Assembly (NCBI GenBank): GCA_937872985.1
Contig: CALMUW010000007.1
Location: 1 to 39,121, forward strand
Reading direction: 5' to 3'
Source of the DNA: an uncultured Alphaproteobacteria bacterium
GTDB taxonomy: Bacteria > Pseudomonadota > Alphaproteobacteria > Rhizobiales > Aestuariivirgaceae
DNA: 39,121 nucleotides
Positions within the stretch are counted from its first letter, which is position 1. Each line of letters opens with the position of its first letter. A program made the translations under genes and the position numbers. The notes under the pieces are model-generated. The model had not been told where the DNA came from, made no database searches, and saw only the letters and a list, made by a program, of their open reading frames with translations. Shown here piece by piece: positions 9,994-19,097 of this stretch.

Positions 9994-10085
9994 TGAAAGT
10001 CCGTGAAATTCCATGCACTGGGTGGAAGGGGCCGAACCTAGTCTCCCGGCCCCGCCGCTTCAAGCCTTTACGGCGCAAAAAGGGG

Positions 10086-10114
10086 CGTGACAGCCCCCTG
10101 CCAATGTCGGATAT
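10086..10114 (+). promoter_or_regulatory. Candidate mutS promoter
   Basis: CGTGAC (10086-10091), a 17-base spacer and GGATAT (10109-10114) resemble the alphaproteobacterial housekeeping pattern CTTGAC-N17-CTATAT (5/6 and 4/6 matches). The implied transcription start would fall within a few bases of the mutS ATG at 10123, giving an almost leaderless message, so the call is weak. Confidence 0.25.
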
Positions 10115-10122
10115 GACGGGCC

Positions 10123-12852
10123 ATGAGCGCCCAAGTCCCACCCGACATGCCGGAACTGGACCCGGATTGGCCGGTCAGTCCGCCCGCCGGGGCGGCAGGG
10201 CACGGTGAGCCCACGCCGGTCATGGCGCAATATCTGGCGCTGAAGCAGGCCAACCCGGAGAGCCTGCTGTTCTACCGCATGGGCGACTTCTACGAACTGT
10301 TCTTCGATGACGCCGCCATTGCCGCCAGGGTCCTGGGCATTGCGCTGACCAGGCGCGGCAAGCACCTGGGCGAGGACATTCCCATGTGCGGCGTGCCGGT
10401 CCATGCCGCCGATCACTATTTGCAGAAGCTGATCCGCGCCAACCTGAAGGTCGCGGTCTGCGAGCAGATGGAAGACCCCGCCGCAGCAAGGAAGCGGGGG
10501 GCGCGCGCGGTGGTGGCGCGCGAGGTCATCCGGCTTGTCACCCCCGGCACGCTCACCGAAGAGACGCTGCTTGATGCCGAGGCCCGCAACTATCTCGCCA
10601 GCCTCATCCGCCTGCGCGGCACGGGCGAGATGGCGCTGGCGGTGGCCGATATTTCCTCGGGCGATCTCGCCGTGGGCAAAACCTCCCTGGCGGGTCTTGC
10701 CGCCGATCTCGCCGCCCTTGCCCCGCGCGAGATTCTGGTCATGGATGCCCTGCTGGATGATGGCGAGGTCGGCCGCATCCTGAAGGAGGCCGCCGCCCCC
10801 TTGAGCCCCTTGCCCGCCAGCCGCTTTGACAGCGCGGCGGGCGAGACGCGGCTGAAGACCCACTTCGGCGTGGCCGCGCTGGAGGCCTTTGGCGATTTCA
10901 CCCGGGCCGAGATTTCGGCCCTCGGCGGGCTGCTCGATTATCTTCAGGTGACGCAGGCCGGGCGCATTCCGCACCTGCGCTTTCCGCAGCGCCGCCAGGT
11001 GGGCGGCGGCCTCGTCATGGATGCGGCCACCCGCGCCAACCTGGAACTGACGCGCACGCTCTCTGGTGAAAGGCAAGGCAGCCTGCTGGCGGTCATGACC
11101 CGCACCGTGGCGGCGGCGGGCGCGCGCCTTCTTGCGGCGTTTCTCACCCATCCCCTGGGCGAGCCGGAAGCCATCCATCACCGCCTCAACGCCATCGACC
11201 ATTTCCTCCACGACGAGACACGACACCACGCCCTGCGCAAGGCCCTCTCCGGCCTGCCGGACCTGGAGCGCGCCCTCGCCCGCCTCACCGGCCAGCGCGG
11301 CGGCCCGCGCGATCTCGCCGCCATGGCCGGCAGCCTTGCCGTGGCCCGTGAGCTGACCGGGCTGCTCCGCCGCGACCTCGGCCTTGGCCTGCCGCAGCGT
11401 CTGGCCGCGCTGGCGGAAACCCTCGCCGCCGCACCCCATGGCCTGGCCGACCGCCTTCAGGCAGCACTGGCCGATGAACTGCCGCTGCTGGCCCGCGATG
11501 GCGGCTTCATCCGCCAGGGCTTCGATGCCGCTCTGGACGAAAACCGCGCCCTGCGTGACGACACCCGCCAGGTGATAGCAGCACTGCAGGCGCGCTATGC
11601 CGGCGAGACGGGCCTGCGCACGCTCCGCATCAAGCACAACAACATCCTCGGCTATTTCATCGAGGTGGCGCCGCAACACGCCGCCCTGCTGCAAACACCG
11701 GAACATGCGGCGCGCTTCATCCACCGCCAGTCCATTGCCTCGGCCATCCGCTTCACCACCACGGAACTGGCCGACCTCGAGCAGAAGATCGCCATGGCCC
11801 AGGCCCGGGCGCTGGCCATCGAGCACGAGCTGTTCCAGCGCTTTGTCGCCGCGGTGGTGGCGGAACGCGACAGCCTCTCCGCTCTGGGTCTGGCGCTGGC
11901 CGAACTCGACGTGCTGGCGGGACTGGCGACACTGGCGCGCGAACGCCGCTATGTCCGCCCGGTGGTGGACCATTCCACCCGCTTCGACATCAGGGCGGGC
12001 CGTCACCCCGTGGTGGAAGCCGTGCTGGAGCGCGAGGGCGCGGCCCGGTTCACCGCCAATGACTGCACCCTCGATGGCGCGGATAAACGCCTCTGGCTCG
12101 TCACCGGCCCCAACATGGCGGGCAAGTCCACCTTCCTGCGCCAGAATGCCCTGATCGCCCTCATGGCCCAGATGGGGTCCTTCGTGCCGGCGGAAGCTGC
12201 CCATATCGGCCTCGTGGACCGGCTGTTCTCGCGCGTCGGCGCGGCGGACGACCTGGCCCGCGGCCGCTCCACCTTCATGGTCGAAATGGTGGAGACTGCA
12301 ACCATCCTCAACCTGGCCACCGACCGCTCGCTCGTCATCCTCGATGAGATTGGGCGCGGCACCGCGACCTACGATGGCCTGTCCATCGCCTGGGCGGCGG
12401 TGGAGCACCTGCATGAGGTGAACCGGGCGCGCGCCCTCTTTGCCACGCACTATCACGAGTTGACGGCGCTGGCCGAGCGTCTCAGTCATCTCGCCAATGT
12501 CACGGTGAAGGTGCGCGAATGGCAGGGCGAGGTCATCTTCCTGCATGAGGTCACTCCCGGTGTCGCCGACCGCTCCTATGGCATTCAGGTGGCCAAGCTC
12601 GCGGGCCTGCCGCCCGCCGTCATCGCCCGCGCCGCGCAGGTGCTGGACCAGTTGGAAGCCGCCCGCGATGCCAGCGGCCAGCGCGCCGCCATCGATGCCC
12701 TGCCGCTCTTTTCCGCCCAAGCGCCGCCAGCGCCCAGGACCGATGCCCTGCGCGCCCGCCTGGCGGGCCTGGCCGCCGATGAATTGACGCCGCGCGCTGC
12801 GCTGGCGCTGGTCTATGAATTGGTTGCGGCACTGAAGGAGGAGGGGGCATGA
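10123..12852 (+). CDS. mutS: DNA mismatch repair protein MutS
   Basis: MutS binds mismatches and small loops in new DNA and recruits MutL. At 909 residues it is a full-length MutS1. The mismatch-recognition motif is GDFYELF with Phe56-Tyr57-Glu58 (the Phe-X-Glu wedge). Connector, core-lever and clamp domains follow, and the C-terminal ABC-type ATPase has Walker A GPNMAGKST (Lys668), the TFMVEMVET signature region, Walker B VILDEIGRGT, and the FATHYHEL motif. The C-terminal tail continues into a helix-turn-helix-like segment. The first 30 residues are a Pro-rich extension before the usual TPVMAQYLALK. The stop overlaps the glnD start by ATGA, and AAGGAGGAG within the 3' end serves as glnD's ribosome binding site. 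Confidence 0.98.
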   Translation: MSAQVPPDMPELDPDWPVSPPAGAAGHGEPTPVMAQYLALKQANPESLLFYRMGDFYELFFDDAAIAARVLGIALTRRGKHLGEDIPMCGVPVHAADHYLQKLIRANLKVAVCEQMEDPAAARKRGARAVVAREVIRLVTPGTLTEETLLDAEARNYLASLIRLRGTGEMALAVADISSGDLAVGKTSLAGLAADLAALAPREILVMDALLDDGEVGRILKEAAAPLSPLPASRFDSAAGETRLKTHFGVAALEAFGDFTRAEISALGGLLDYLQVTQAGRIPHLRFPQRRQVGGGLVMDAATRANLELTRTLSGERQGSLLAVMTRTVAAAGARLLAAFLTHPLGEPEAIHHRLNAIDHFLHDETRHHALRKALSGLPDLERALARLTGQRGGPRDLAAMAGSLAVARELTGLLRRDLGLGLPQRLAALAETLAAAPHGLADRLQAALADELPLLARDGGFIRQGFDAALDENRALRDDTRQVIAALQARYAGETGLRTLRIKHNNILGYFIEVAPQHAALLQTPEHAARFIHRQSIASAIRFTTTELADLEQKIAMAQARALAIEHELFQRFVAAVVAERDSLSALGLALAELDVLAGLATLARERRYVRPVVDHSTRFDIRAGRHPVVEAVLEREGAARFTANDCTLDGADKRLWLVTGPNMAGKSTFLRQNALIALMAQMGSFVPAEAAHIGLVDRLFSRVGAADDLARGRSTFMVEMVETATILNLATDRSLVILDEIGRGTATYDGLSIAWAAVEHLHEVNRARALFATHYHELTALAERLSHLANVTVKVREWQGEVIFLHEVTPGVADRSYGIQVAKLAGLPPAVIARAAQVLDQLEAARDASGQRAAIDALPLFSAQAPPAPRTDALRARLAGLAADELTPRAALALVYELVAALKEEGA

Positions 12853-15623
12853 CCCTGCGCCGGCCACCGGAAGCCGCCCGCCTCTTTGACGAAAACGCCT
12901 TTGCCGAGGGCCTCGACGCCGTGCACCGTGATGGTGCCGGTGATGTGCTGAAGACCCGCACCGCGCTCACCCGTCTGGTCAAGGAAACCCTCGACCGCGC
13001 CCGGGGCGAGGCCGAAGCCCGCCTCAAGGCCGATGGCCGAGGCACAGCCTGCGCCGAGGCCTTGGCCTATGCCGAGGACATGATCATCCGGTCGGTCTAT
13101 GACTTCGCGCGCGCCACGGTTTTCCCGCTCTCCCATGGCGAACCCCAGGCCGAGGCCATGGCGGTCATCGCGGTCGGCGGCTATGGCCGGGCCACGCTGG
13201 CGCCCGGTTCCGACATCGACCTCCTCTTTCTCATCTCCGGCCGCCAGAGCGCACGCATGGCCAAGGTGGTGGAGTTCATGCTCTATACCCTCTGGGATGC
13301 GCGCCAGAAGGTGGGCCATGCCACGCGCTCCATCGATGACTGCCTGAAGCTGGCGCGCGGCGACAACACCATCCTCACGTCAATTCTCGAAGCCCGCACC
13401 ATCTGCGGCTCGGAAGCGCTCGCCAGTGAACTGGTGCGCCGCTTCCGCCAGGACATCGTGCAAGGGGGCGCGCGCCAGTTCGTCACCGAGAAACTGGCCG
13501 AACGCGACCAGCGTCTCGCCAAGACCCAGGCCAGCCGCTATGCCGTGGAGCCTGACGTGAAGGACGGCAAGGGGGGCCTGCGCGATCTCAACACCCTCTT
13601 CTGGATCGCCAAATTCGTCTTCGACGCCAATTCCCCCGCCGAACTTGCCGAGAAGGGGGCCTTCACCCGCAGCGAACTCGCCAAGTTCCAGAAGTGCGAG
13701 GATTTCCTCTGGGCCGTGCGCTGCCACCTGCATTTCATCGCCCGGCGCGGCGAGGACAAGATTTCCTTCGACCGGCAGGAGGAACTGGCGACCCGGCTGG
13801 GCTATCGGGCGGGCGGCGGCTTGCGCAGCGTCGAACGCTTCATGAAACACTACTTCCTCATCGCCAAGGAAGTGGGCGACCTCACGCGCATCTTCTGTGC
13901 CAGCCTTGAGGGCCGCCAGATGAAGGATGTGCCCATGCTGGTGCGGGTCATCGGCCGCATCATGCCCCGGGCCTCCGGCGCCATTCGCGGCGTCAAGGAT
14001 TTCCGCTATGAGGGCGGGCGCATTGCGCTTTCCCACCGGGACGCCTTCCAGCGCGATCCCGTCAACCTCATTCGCCTGTTCCGCGTCGCCGCCCAGGAAG
14101 GAGCGGAAATCCACCCCGACGCGCTGAAGCAGGTGCGCAAGTCGCTGTCCCTCATCACCCGCAGCGTGACCGAAGACAGGACGGCGAACCGCCTGTTCAT
14201 GGAAGTGCTGACCGGCAGCGACGCCCCGGAAACCCTGCTGCGCATGATGAATGAGGCCGGTGTTCTGGGCCGCTTCATTCCCGACTTCGGCAAGATCGTC
14301 GCCATGATGCAGTTCAACATGTATCACCACTTCACCGTGGACGAGCACCTGCTGCGCGCCGTGGGCATTCTCTCGGCCATCGAGAAGGGCAAGCTGGCGG
14401 AGGATCATCCCCTCTCGGCCAAGCTCTTCCCCACGCTCTCGGCCTCGGCCCGGCGTGCGCTCTACCTGGCAACGCTCCTTCACGACATCGCCAAGGGCAG
14501 GCCGGAGCATCACTCGCTGGTGGGCGAGGAGATCGCGCGCCAGCTCGGCCCGCGCCTCGGCCTCACGCCCTCGGAGACCGACACGGTGGCCTGGCTCATC
14601 CGCCAGCATCTGGTGATGAGCGAAACCTCCCAGATGCGCGACCTCAATGACTTCAAGACCATCCTCGACTTTGCCCAGGTGGTGCAAAGCCCGGAGCGCC
14701 TGAAGCTGCTGCTGATCCTGACGGTGGTGGATATTCGCGCCGTGGGGCCGGGGGTGTGGAACGGCTGGAAGGGCCAGTTGCTGCGCACCCTCTATGCCGA
14801 GACCGAGCCGGTGCTGACCGGCGGGCATACGGGGGTTACCCGCAAGGAACGGGTGGAGGCGGCGCAGGCCGGGTTCTTCGCCCACTTCCCCGACTGGAAC
14901 GACGCGCACAAGCGCGCCGTGGCGGCGCGCCACTATGATGCCTATTGGCTGAACGTGCCCGTCGAAAAGCAGTTGCGCCATGCCGCGCTCATGGACAAGG
15001 CCCGGCCGCGCGACGTGGTGACGGCAACCTTCAGCGATGCCTTCACCGCCATCAGCGAAGTGACCCTCTATGCGCCGGATCACCCGCGCCTCCTTGCCCT
15101 CATCACCGGGGCCTGCGCCGCGGCGGGGGCCTCCATCATGGGCGCGCAGATCTTCACCACCGCCGATGGCATGGCGCTCGACACCATTCTGCTCCAGCGC
15201 GAGTTTCCCTCGGAAGCCGATGAGAAGCGCCGCATCGAGCGCGTGGCCCAGACCATCGCCAAGGTGCTGCGCGGCGAAATCCAGTTGCGCGATGTCCTGA
15301 AGCGCCTGCCCAGCCCCAAGGCCCGGGTCATGGCCTTCACGGTGGAGCCCCGCGTCATCATCGACAATGAATCGTCAAACCGCTACACCGTCATCGAGAT
15401 CAACGGCCTTGACCGCATCGGCCTCTTGCACGGACTGACCGATTGCCTGTTCCGCATCAACCTGAACATCGCCTCGGCCCATATCACCACCTTCGGCGAG
15501 AAGGCGGTGGACGTCTTCTACGTCACCGACCTGACCGGGGCCAAGATCGTCAGCCCCACCCGCCACAAGCAGATCGAGCAGGCGCTGATGCAGGTGCTGG
15601 CGCCCAAGGCCGCAGCGGCATGA
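12849..15623 (+). CDS. glnD: Bifunctional PII uridylyltransferase/uridylyl-removing enzyme GlnD
   Basis: GlnD senses glutamine and uridylylates or deuridylylates PII proteins, setting glutamine synthetase activity and Ntr gene expression. It has 924 residues. The nucleotidyltransferase domain carries GGYGR and GSDIDLLF with catalytic Asp122 and Asp124. The central HD domain for UMP removal has LLHDIAKG (His545-Asp546), followed by HxxxG-type HHSLVGEE. Two ACT domains at the C-terminus begin near residues 738 and 846 (ALITGACAAAGASI; GLDRIGLLHGLTDCLF) and bind glutamine. A strong Shine-Dalgarno AAGGAGGAG (12835-12843) lies five bases before the ATG, inside the end of mutS. The order mutS-glnD-murJ-trpS is familiar from Rhizobiales chromosomes. 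Confidence 0.97.
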   Translation: MTLRRPPEAARLFDENAFAEGLDAVHRDGAGDVLKTRTALTRLVKETLDRARGEAEARLKADGRGTACAEALAYAEDMIIRSVYDFARATVFPLSHGEPQAEAMAVIAVGGYGRATLAPGSDIDLLFLISGRQSARMAKVVEFMLYTLWDARQKVGHATRSIDDCLKLARGDNTILTSILEARTICGSEALASELVRRFRQDIVQGGARQFVTEKLAERDQRLAKTQASRYAVEPDVKDGKGGLRDLNTLFWIAKFVFDANSPAELAEKGAFTRSELAKFQKCEDFLWAVRCHLHFIARRGEDKISFDRQEELATRLGYRAGGGLRSVERFMKHYFLIAKEVGDLTRIFCASLEGRQMKDVPMLVRVIGRIMPRASGAIRGVKDFRYEGGRIALSHRDAFQRDPVNLIRLFRVAAQEGAEIHPDALKQVRKSLSLITRSVTEDRTANRLFMEVLTGSDAPETLLRMMNEAGVLGRFIPDFGKIVAMMQFNMYHHFTVDEHLLRAVGILSAIEKGKLAEDHPLSAKLFPTLSASARRALYLATLLHDIAKGRPEHHSLVGEEIARQLGPRLGLTPSETDTVAWLIRQHLVMSETSQMRDLNDFKTILDFAQVVQSPERLKLLLILTVVDIRAVGPGVWNGWKGQLLRTLYAETEPVLTGGHTGVTRKERVEAAQAGFFAHFPDWNDAHKRAVAARHYDAYWLNVPVEKQLRHAALMDKARPRDVVTATFSDAFTAISEVTLYAPDHPRLLALITGACAAAGASIMGAQIFTTADGMALDTILLQREFPSEADEKRRIERVAQTIAKVLRGEIQLRDVLKRLPSPKARVMAFTVEPRVIIDNESSNRYTVIEINGLDRIGLLHGLTDCLFRINLNIASAHITTFGEKAVDVFYVTDLTGAKIVSPTRHKQIEQALMQVLAPKAAAA

Positions 15624-15636
15624 GAGCGGGGCTGCC

Positions 15637-17193
15637 ATGTCGCTTTTGAAATCCGCCGCCACCGTGGGCGGTCTCACCATGGCAAGCCGCATCCTCGGCT
15701 TCATCCGCGACCAGTTGATCGCCTTCACCCTTGGCACCGGGCCGGTGGCGGAAGCCTTCTTCGTCGCCCAGCGCTTCCCCAACCTGTTCCGCGCCATGTT
15801 TGCCGAGGGCGCCTTCAATTCCGCCTTCGTGCCGCAGTTCGCCAGGAAGATCGAGGGCGAGGGCCAGACGGCCGCGCATGAATTCTCGCGCGACATGTTC
15901 TCGGTGCTCGGCACCTGGCTCATCATCTTTTCCGCCATCGCCATGATGGCCATGCCGCTGCTCATGCATGTCATCGCCCCGGGCTTCAAGGGCGAGCCGG
16001 ACAAGTTCCGGCTGGCCATCGATCTCACCCGCATCACCTTCCCCTATCTCACCTTCATGTCGCTCATCGCGCTCATGGGCGGGGTGCTGAACAGCCTCCA
16101 CCGCTTCACGGCGGCGGCGGCGGCCCCCATCTTCCTCAACCTCACGCTCATCGGCGCCAATGTGGTGGCCTGGTATTTCGGCACCGGCAACAGTGCCGCC
16201 ACCGGCTACATCTTCGCCTGGGGCATGGCGGTGGCGGGCCTGGTGCAGTTCCTGCTGCTGGCCACGGCCTGCTGGCGCGCCGGCATGCCCATCCTGCCGC
16301 GCTGGCCCCGGTTGACCCCTGAGGTGAAGACCGTGGCGCGCCTGTCCGTTCCCGGCATCATCTCGGCGGGCATCATGCAGATCAATCTGGTGATCGCCAC
16401 CATCATCGCCTCGACGCTCGACCGCGCCGTGGCCTATCTCTATTACGCCGACCGGCTCTATCAATTGCCGCTGGGCGTCATCGGCGTGGCCATCGGCGTG
16501 GTGCTGCTGCCCACCCTGTCGCGCAAGCTGCGCGCCGGCGACGAGGCGGGCGCGGCGGATGCCCAGAACCGGGCGCTGGAACTTTCGCTCTTCCTCACCA
16601 TTCCGGCGGCGGTGGCCCTGATCGTCATTGCCCGGCCCATCCTGCAGACCGTCTATGAACATGGCCGCTTCAGCCATCAGGACACGCTCATGGTGGTGCC
16701 GGCACTCATCGCCTTTGCCTCGGCCCTGCCCGCCTTTGCCATGACCAAGGTGTTCCAGCCCGGCTTCTATGCCCGCGAGGACACCAGGACCCCCATGCGC
16801 TTTGCCATCATCTCGGTTGTGGTGAACATCGCCGGCAGCCTCATCCTGTCGCGCGTCTTCGGCCATGTCGGCATTGCCGCGGCCACCGCCCTTGCCGCCT
16901 GGACCAATGCCATTCAACTGGGTCTCACCCTGTCGCGCCGGGGCCTGTTCCACACCGACGCCCGCTTCCGCCAGCGCCTGCCGCGCATTCTTGTGTCGGC
17001 CCTCGTCATGGCGGCGGTGCTCTGGGGCCTGTGGCTTCTGCTCTCCGGCTTCTATGCGCCGGGGGCGGGCACCCGCCGGGCGGTCATGGGTCTTCTGGTG
17101 CTCGTTCCCGCCGGGGGTCTCGCCTATTTCCTCGCCGCCATTCTCTCCGGGGCCATTTCAGCGGCCGAGTTGAAGCGTCTTCTCAAGCGTTGA
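15637..17193 (+). CDS. murJ: Lipid II flippase MurJ
   Basis: MurJ flips the peptidoglycan precursor lipid II across the inner membrane. The protein is 518 residues with about fourteen hydrophobic segments, as expected for the MviN/MOP family. Diagnostic stretches are the N-terminal SRILGFIRDQLIAFTLG, AFFVAQRFPNLFRAMFAEGA (conserved Arg and acidic residue of the central cavity), a LYYADRLYQLPLGVIGVA segment and KVFQPGFYAREDT. The start codon is 14 bases after the glnD stop, so the two are likely co-transcribed. No terminator is evident before trpS, 54 bases downstream. Confidence 0.97.
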   Translation: MSLLKSAATVGGLTMASRILGFIRDQLIAFTLGTGPVAEAFFVAQRFPNLFRAMFAEGAFNSAFVPQFARKIEGEGQTAAHEFSRDMFSVLGTWLIIFSAIAMMAMPLLMHVIAPGFKGEPDKFRLAIDLTRITFPYLTFMSLIALMGGVLNSLHRFTAAAAAPIFLNLTLIGANVVAWYFGTGNSAATGYIFAWGMAVAGLVQFLLLATACWRAGMPILPRWPRLTPEVKTVARLSVPGIISAGIMQINLVIATIIASTLDRAVAYLYYADRLYQLPLGVIGVAIGVVLLPTLSRKLRAGDEAGAADAQNRALELSLFLTIPAAVALIVIARPILQTVYEHGRFSHQDTLMVVPALIAFASALPAFAMTKVFQPGFYAREDTRTPMRFAIISVVVNIAGSLILSRVFGHVGIAAATALAAWTNAIQLGLTLSRRGLFHTDARFRQRLPRILVSALVMAAVLWGLWLLLSGFYAPGAGTRRAVMGLLVLVPAGGLAYFLAAILSGAISAAELKRLLKR

Positions 17194-17247
17194 AGCCGCT
17201 TTCGATTCCGGGCATAAGGCGCGGCCATACCACAAGGATTTCGCCCC

Positions 17248-18285
17248 ATGACCTCCCGCCCGCTTCGCGTTTTCTCCGGCATGCAGCCCACCGGCAACCT
17301 GCACCTCGGCAATTACCTCGGCGCCATGCTGAACTGGGTGAAGATGCAGGACACCCATGAATGCATCTATTGCGTGGTGGACATGCATGCCATCACCCTG
17401 TGGCAGGAACCGAAGGAACTCACCCAGGCCATCCTCGATGTGACGGCGGCCTATCTCGCCTGCGGGCTTGATCCGAAGAAGTCGGTGATCTTCAACCAGA
17501 GCCAGGTGCCGGAACACGCCGAACTGCAATGGATCCTCTCCTGCGTCGGGCGCATGGGCTGGCTCAACCGCATGACCCAGTTCAAGGACAAGGCAGGCAA
17601 GGACAAGGAGGCGGCCTCCGTCGGCCTGTTCATTTATCCGGTGCTCATGGCGGCGGACATTCTCGCCTATCGCGCCACCCATGTGCCGGTGGGCGAGGAC
17701 CAGAAGCAGCACCTGGAACTGGCCCGCGACATCGCCATCAAGTTCAACAACGACTACAAGGACGCCATTGCGCATAAGGGCTTTGCGGCGGAATTCCTGG
17801 TGCCGCCCGAACCCTTCATCACCGGCCCCGCCACCCGGGTCATGAGCCTGCGTGACGGCACCAAGAAAATGTCCAAGTCCGACCCCTCCGACCTCTCGCG
17901 CCTCAACCTCACCGACGATGCCGATACCATCGCCAGGAAGGTGCGCAAGGCCAAGACCGACCCGGAACCCCTGCCCTCGGAAAGGGCGGGCCTGAAGACG
18001 CGGCCCGAGGCCGACAATCTGGTGGGCATCTATGCCGCGCTTGCGGATGAGCCGGTGGAGACGGTCCTCGCCCAATACGGCGGCGGCCAATTCTCCGGGT
18101 TCAAGAATGCGCTGGCCGATCTCGCGGTCGCCCGTCTTGCCCCCATCGGCGGCGAGATCGCCCGCCTCAAGGCCGATCCCCGCCACATCATGGGCGTGCT
18201 GGCCGATGGCGCCGCCCGGGCGCGGTCCATCGCCGCCCCCGTCGTGCGCGAGGCCCGCGCGGTGGTGGGTTTCCTCGTCTCCTGA
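17248..18285 (+). CDS. trpS: Tryptophanyl-tRNA synthetase
   Basis: TrpS charges tRNA-Trp. The 345-residue class I synthetase shows [16 protein letters not shown] at the N-terminus, whose HLGN is the HIGH-type motif. [13 protein letters not shown] and the KMSKS loop at residues 207-211 follow. Length and motifs are typical of bacterial TrpS. AAGGAT precedes the ATG at 17248 and serves as ribosome binding site. It follows murJ in the same direction. Confidence 0.98.
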   Translation: MTSRPLRVFSGMQPTGNLHLGNYLGAMLNWVKMQDTHECIYCVVDMHAITLWQEPKELTQAILDVTAAYLACGLDPKKSVIFNQSQVPEHAELQWILSCVGRMGWLNRMTQFKDKAGKDKEAASVGLFIYPVLMAADILAYRATHVPVGEDQKQHLELARDIAIKFNNDYKDAIAHKGFAAEFLVPPEPFITGPATRVMSLRDGTKKMSKSDPSDLSRLNLTDDADTIARKVRKAKTDPEPLPSERAGLKTRPEADNLVGIYAALADEPVETVLAQYGGGQFSGFKNALADLAVARLAPIGGEIARLKADPRHIMGVLADGAARARSIAAPVVREARAVVGFLVS

Positions 18286-18297
18286 TCTCAATCCTGT

Positions 18298-18335
18298 GAG
18301 GCCGAGAATTCGGTCTTTCCCCGGCTCCCGGCCTC
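18298..18335 (+). other. Stem-loop between trpS and nfuA
   Basis: GAGGCCG (18298-18304) and CGGCCTC (18329-18335) form a perfect 7-bp inverted repeat about 13 bases after the trpS stop. There is a 24-base loop that itself contains CCGA/TCGG. No U-tract follows, so this is not a standard intrinsic terminator; it could limit read-through or stabilise the trpS message. Confidence 0.35.
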
Positions 18336-18340
18336 GCCTA

Positions 18341-18360
18341 TATAATACCCGAGAGAGGAA
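18341..18360 (+). promoter_or_regulatory. -10-like TATAAT and ribosome binding site of nfuA
   Basis: TATAAT at 18341-18346 stands out in this GC-rich sequence, and AGAGGAA at 18354-18360 is a good Shine-Dalgarno seven bases before the nfuA ATG. I see no acceptable -35 at 16-18 bases upstream. Separate transcription of nfuA is therefore only suggested, and the leader would be very short. Confidence 0.3.
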
Positions 18361-18367
18361 ATCGGAC

Positions 18368-18937
18368 ATGTTCATCCAGACCGAAGCCACGCCTAACCCG
18401 GCCACCCTGAAATTCCTGCCCGGCAAGCCGGTATTGCCCGGTTCCACCCGCGACTACCGCACCACGGCGGACGCGGCGGAATCGCCCCTCGCCACCGCCC
18501 TTTTCGGCGTTGACGGCGTCTCCGGCGTATTCCTGGGCCACGATTTCATCACCGTCTCCAAGACAGCGGGCGACTGGCAGCATCTGAAACCGGCCATCCT
18601 CGGTCTGATCATGGACCACTACCTCACCGGCGCGCCGGTCATCGCCAAGGGCGCCAAGGCCCAGAATGCCGGTCACGCCGAGGGTGAGGAATTCTTCGAC
18701 GAGAAGGACAAGGACGTGGTCGCCACCATCAAGGACCTGCTCGACACCCGGGTGCGCCCCGCCGTGGCCCAGGACGGCGGCGACATCACCTTCCACGGCT
18801 TCAAGGAAGGGGTGGTCTATCTCAACATGCGCGGTTCCTGCGCCGGCTGCCCGTCCTCGACCGCCACCCTCAAGCACGGCATCGAAAACCTGCTGCGCCA
18901 CTTCGTGCCCGAAGTGTCTGAGGTTCGTCCGGTATAG
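18368..18937 (+). CDS. nfuA: NfuA/NifU-like iron-sulfur cluster carrier
   Basis: A 189-residue Fe-S carrier that accepts clusters from the scaffold and passes them to apo-proteins. It has the N-terminal Nfu_N domain (about 1-88; FIQTEATPNPATLKFLPG) and a C-terminal NifU domain (about 112-185). The latter contains VRPAVAQDGGDI and RGSCAGCPSS with cluster-binding Cys158 and Cys161. The start at 18368 is chosen for the good ribosome binding site and the conserved MFIQTE N-terminus; an open frame continuing upstream into trpS is a shadow. It is convergent with echA across the composite repeat. Confidence 0.95.
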   Translation: MFIQTEATPNPATLKFLPGKPVLPGSTRDYRTTADAAESPLATALFGVDGVSGVFLGHDFITVSKTAGDWQHLKPAILGLIMDHYLTGAPVIAKGAKAQNAGHAEGEEFFDEKDKDVVATIKDLLDTRVRPAVAQDGGDITFHGFKEGVVYLNMRGSCAGCPSSTATLKHGIENLLRHFVPEVSEVRPV

Positions 18938-18945
18938 GATATCCA

Positions 18946-19096
18946 CGCTTCATCCTGTCCGAAAACCGCAAGAGCGGTTTCGGCTTTGATGGCATCAAAG
19001 CCACCGCTCTAACCTCTTGCTGGCGAGCAACTTGTCTGACTTTTGCTGATGCCATCAAAAGTCAGGTTGCTCTGACGCACTTTTCGGGATGAAGCG
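18946..19096. repeat. Composite palindromic intergenic repeat between nfuA and echA
   Basis: This roughly 150-bp element fills the space between two convergent genes. Its outer arms are CGCTTCATCC (18946-18955) and GGATGAAGCG (19087-19096), extended by CGAAAA/TTTTCG around a 4-base insertion. Inside are two hairpin modules. Module one (18971-19010) pairs AGAGCGGT with ACCGCTCT and GGCTTTGATG with CATCAAAGCC around a single G. Module two (19025-19072) pairs GAGCAAC with GTTGCTC and CTGACTTTTG with CAAAAGTCAG. A shorter hairpin, ACCGC/GCGGT, starts near 18965. It resembles palindromic repeats scattered between genes in Rhizobiales chromosomes. It ends one base before the stop codon of echA and may act as a two-way terminator. 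Confidence 0.85.
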
Positions 19097-19097
19097 C

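Noticed and set aside
10060..12867. A 935-codon open frame on the minus strand opposite mutS, and similar long antisense frames opposite yifB (3225-5009), maeB (7843-9177, plus) and the divL-like gene (27908-29794)
   Set aside because: These are shadows produced by high GC at third codon positions. The sense proteins carry complete family motifs and the antisense ones show none.
18032..18367. N-terminal extension of nfuA into trpS
   Set aside because: The upstream part is an out-of-frame reading of trpS; the conserved MFIQTE start with a strong ribosome binding site is at 18368.
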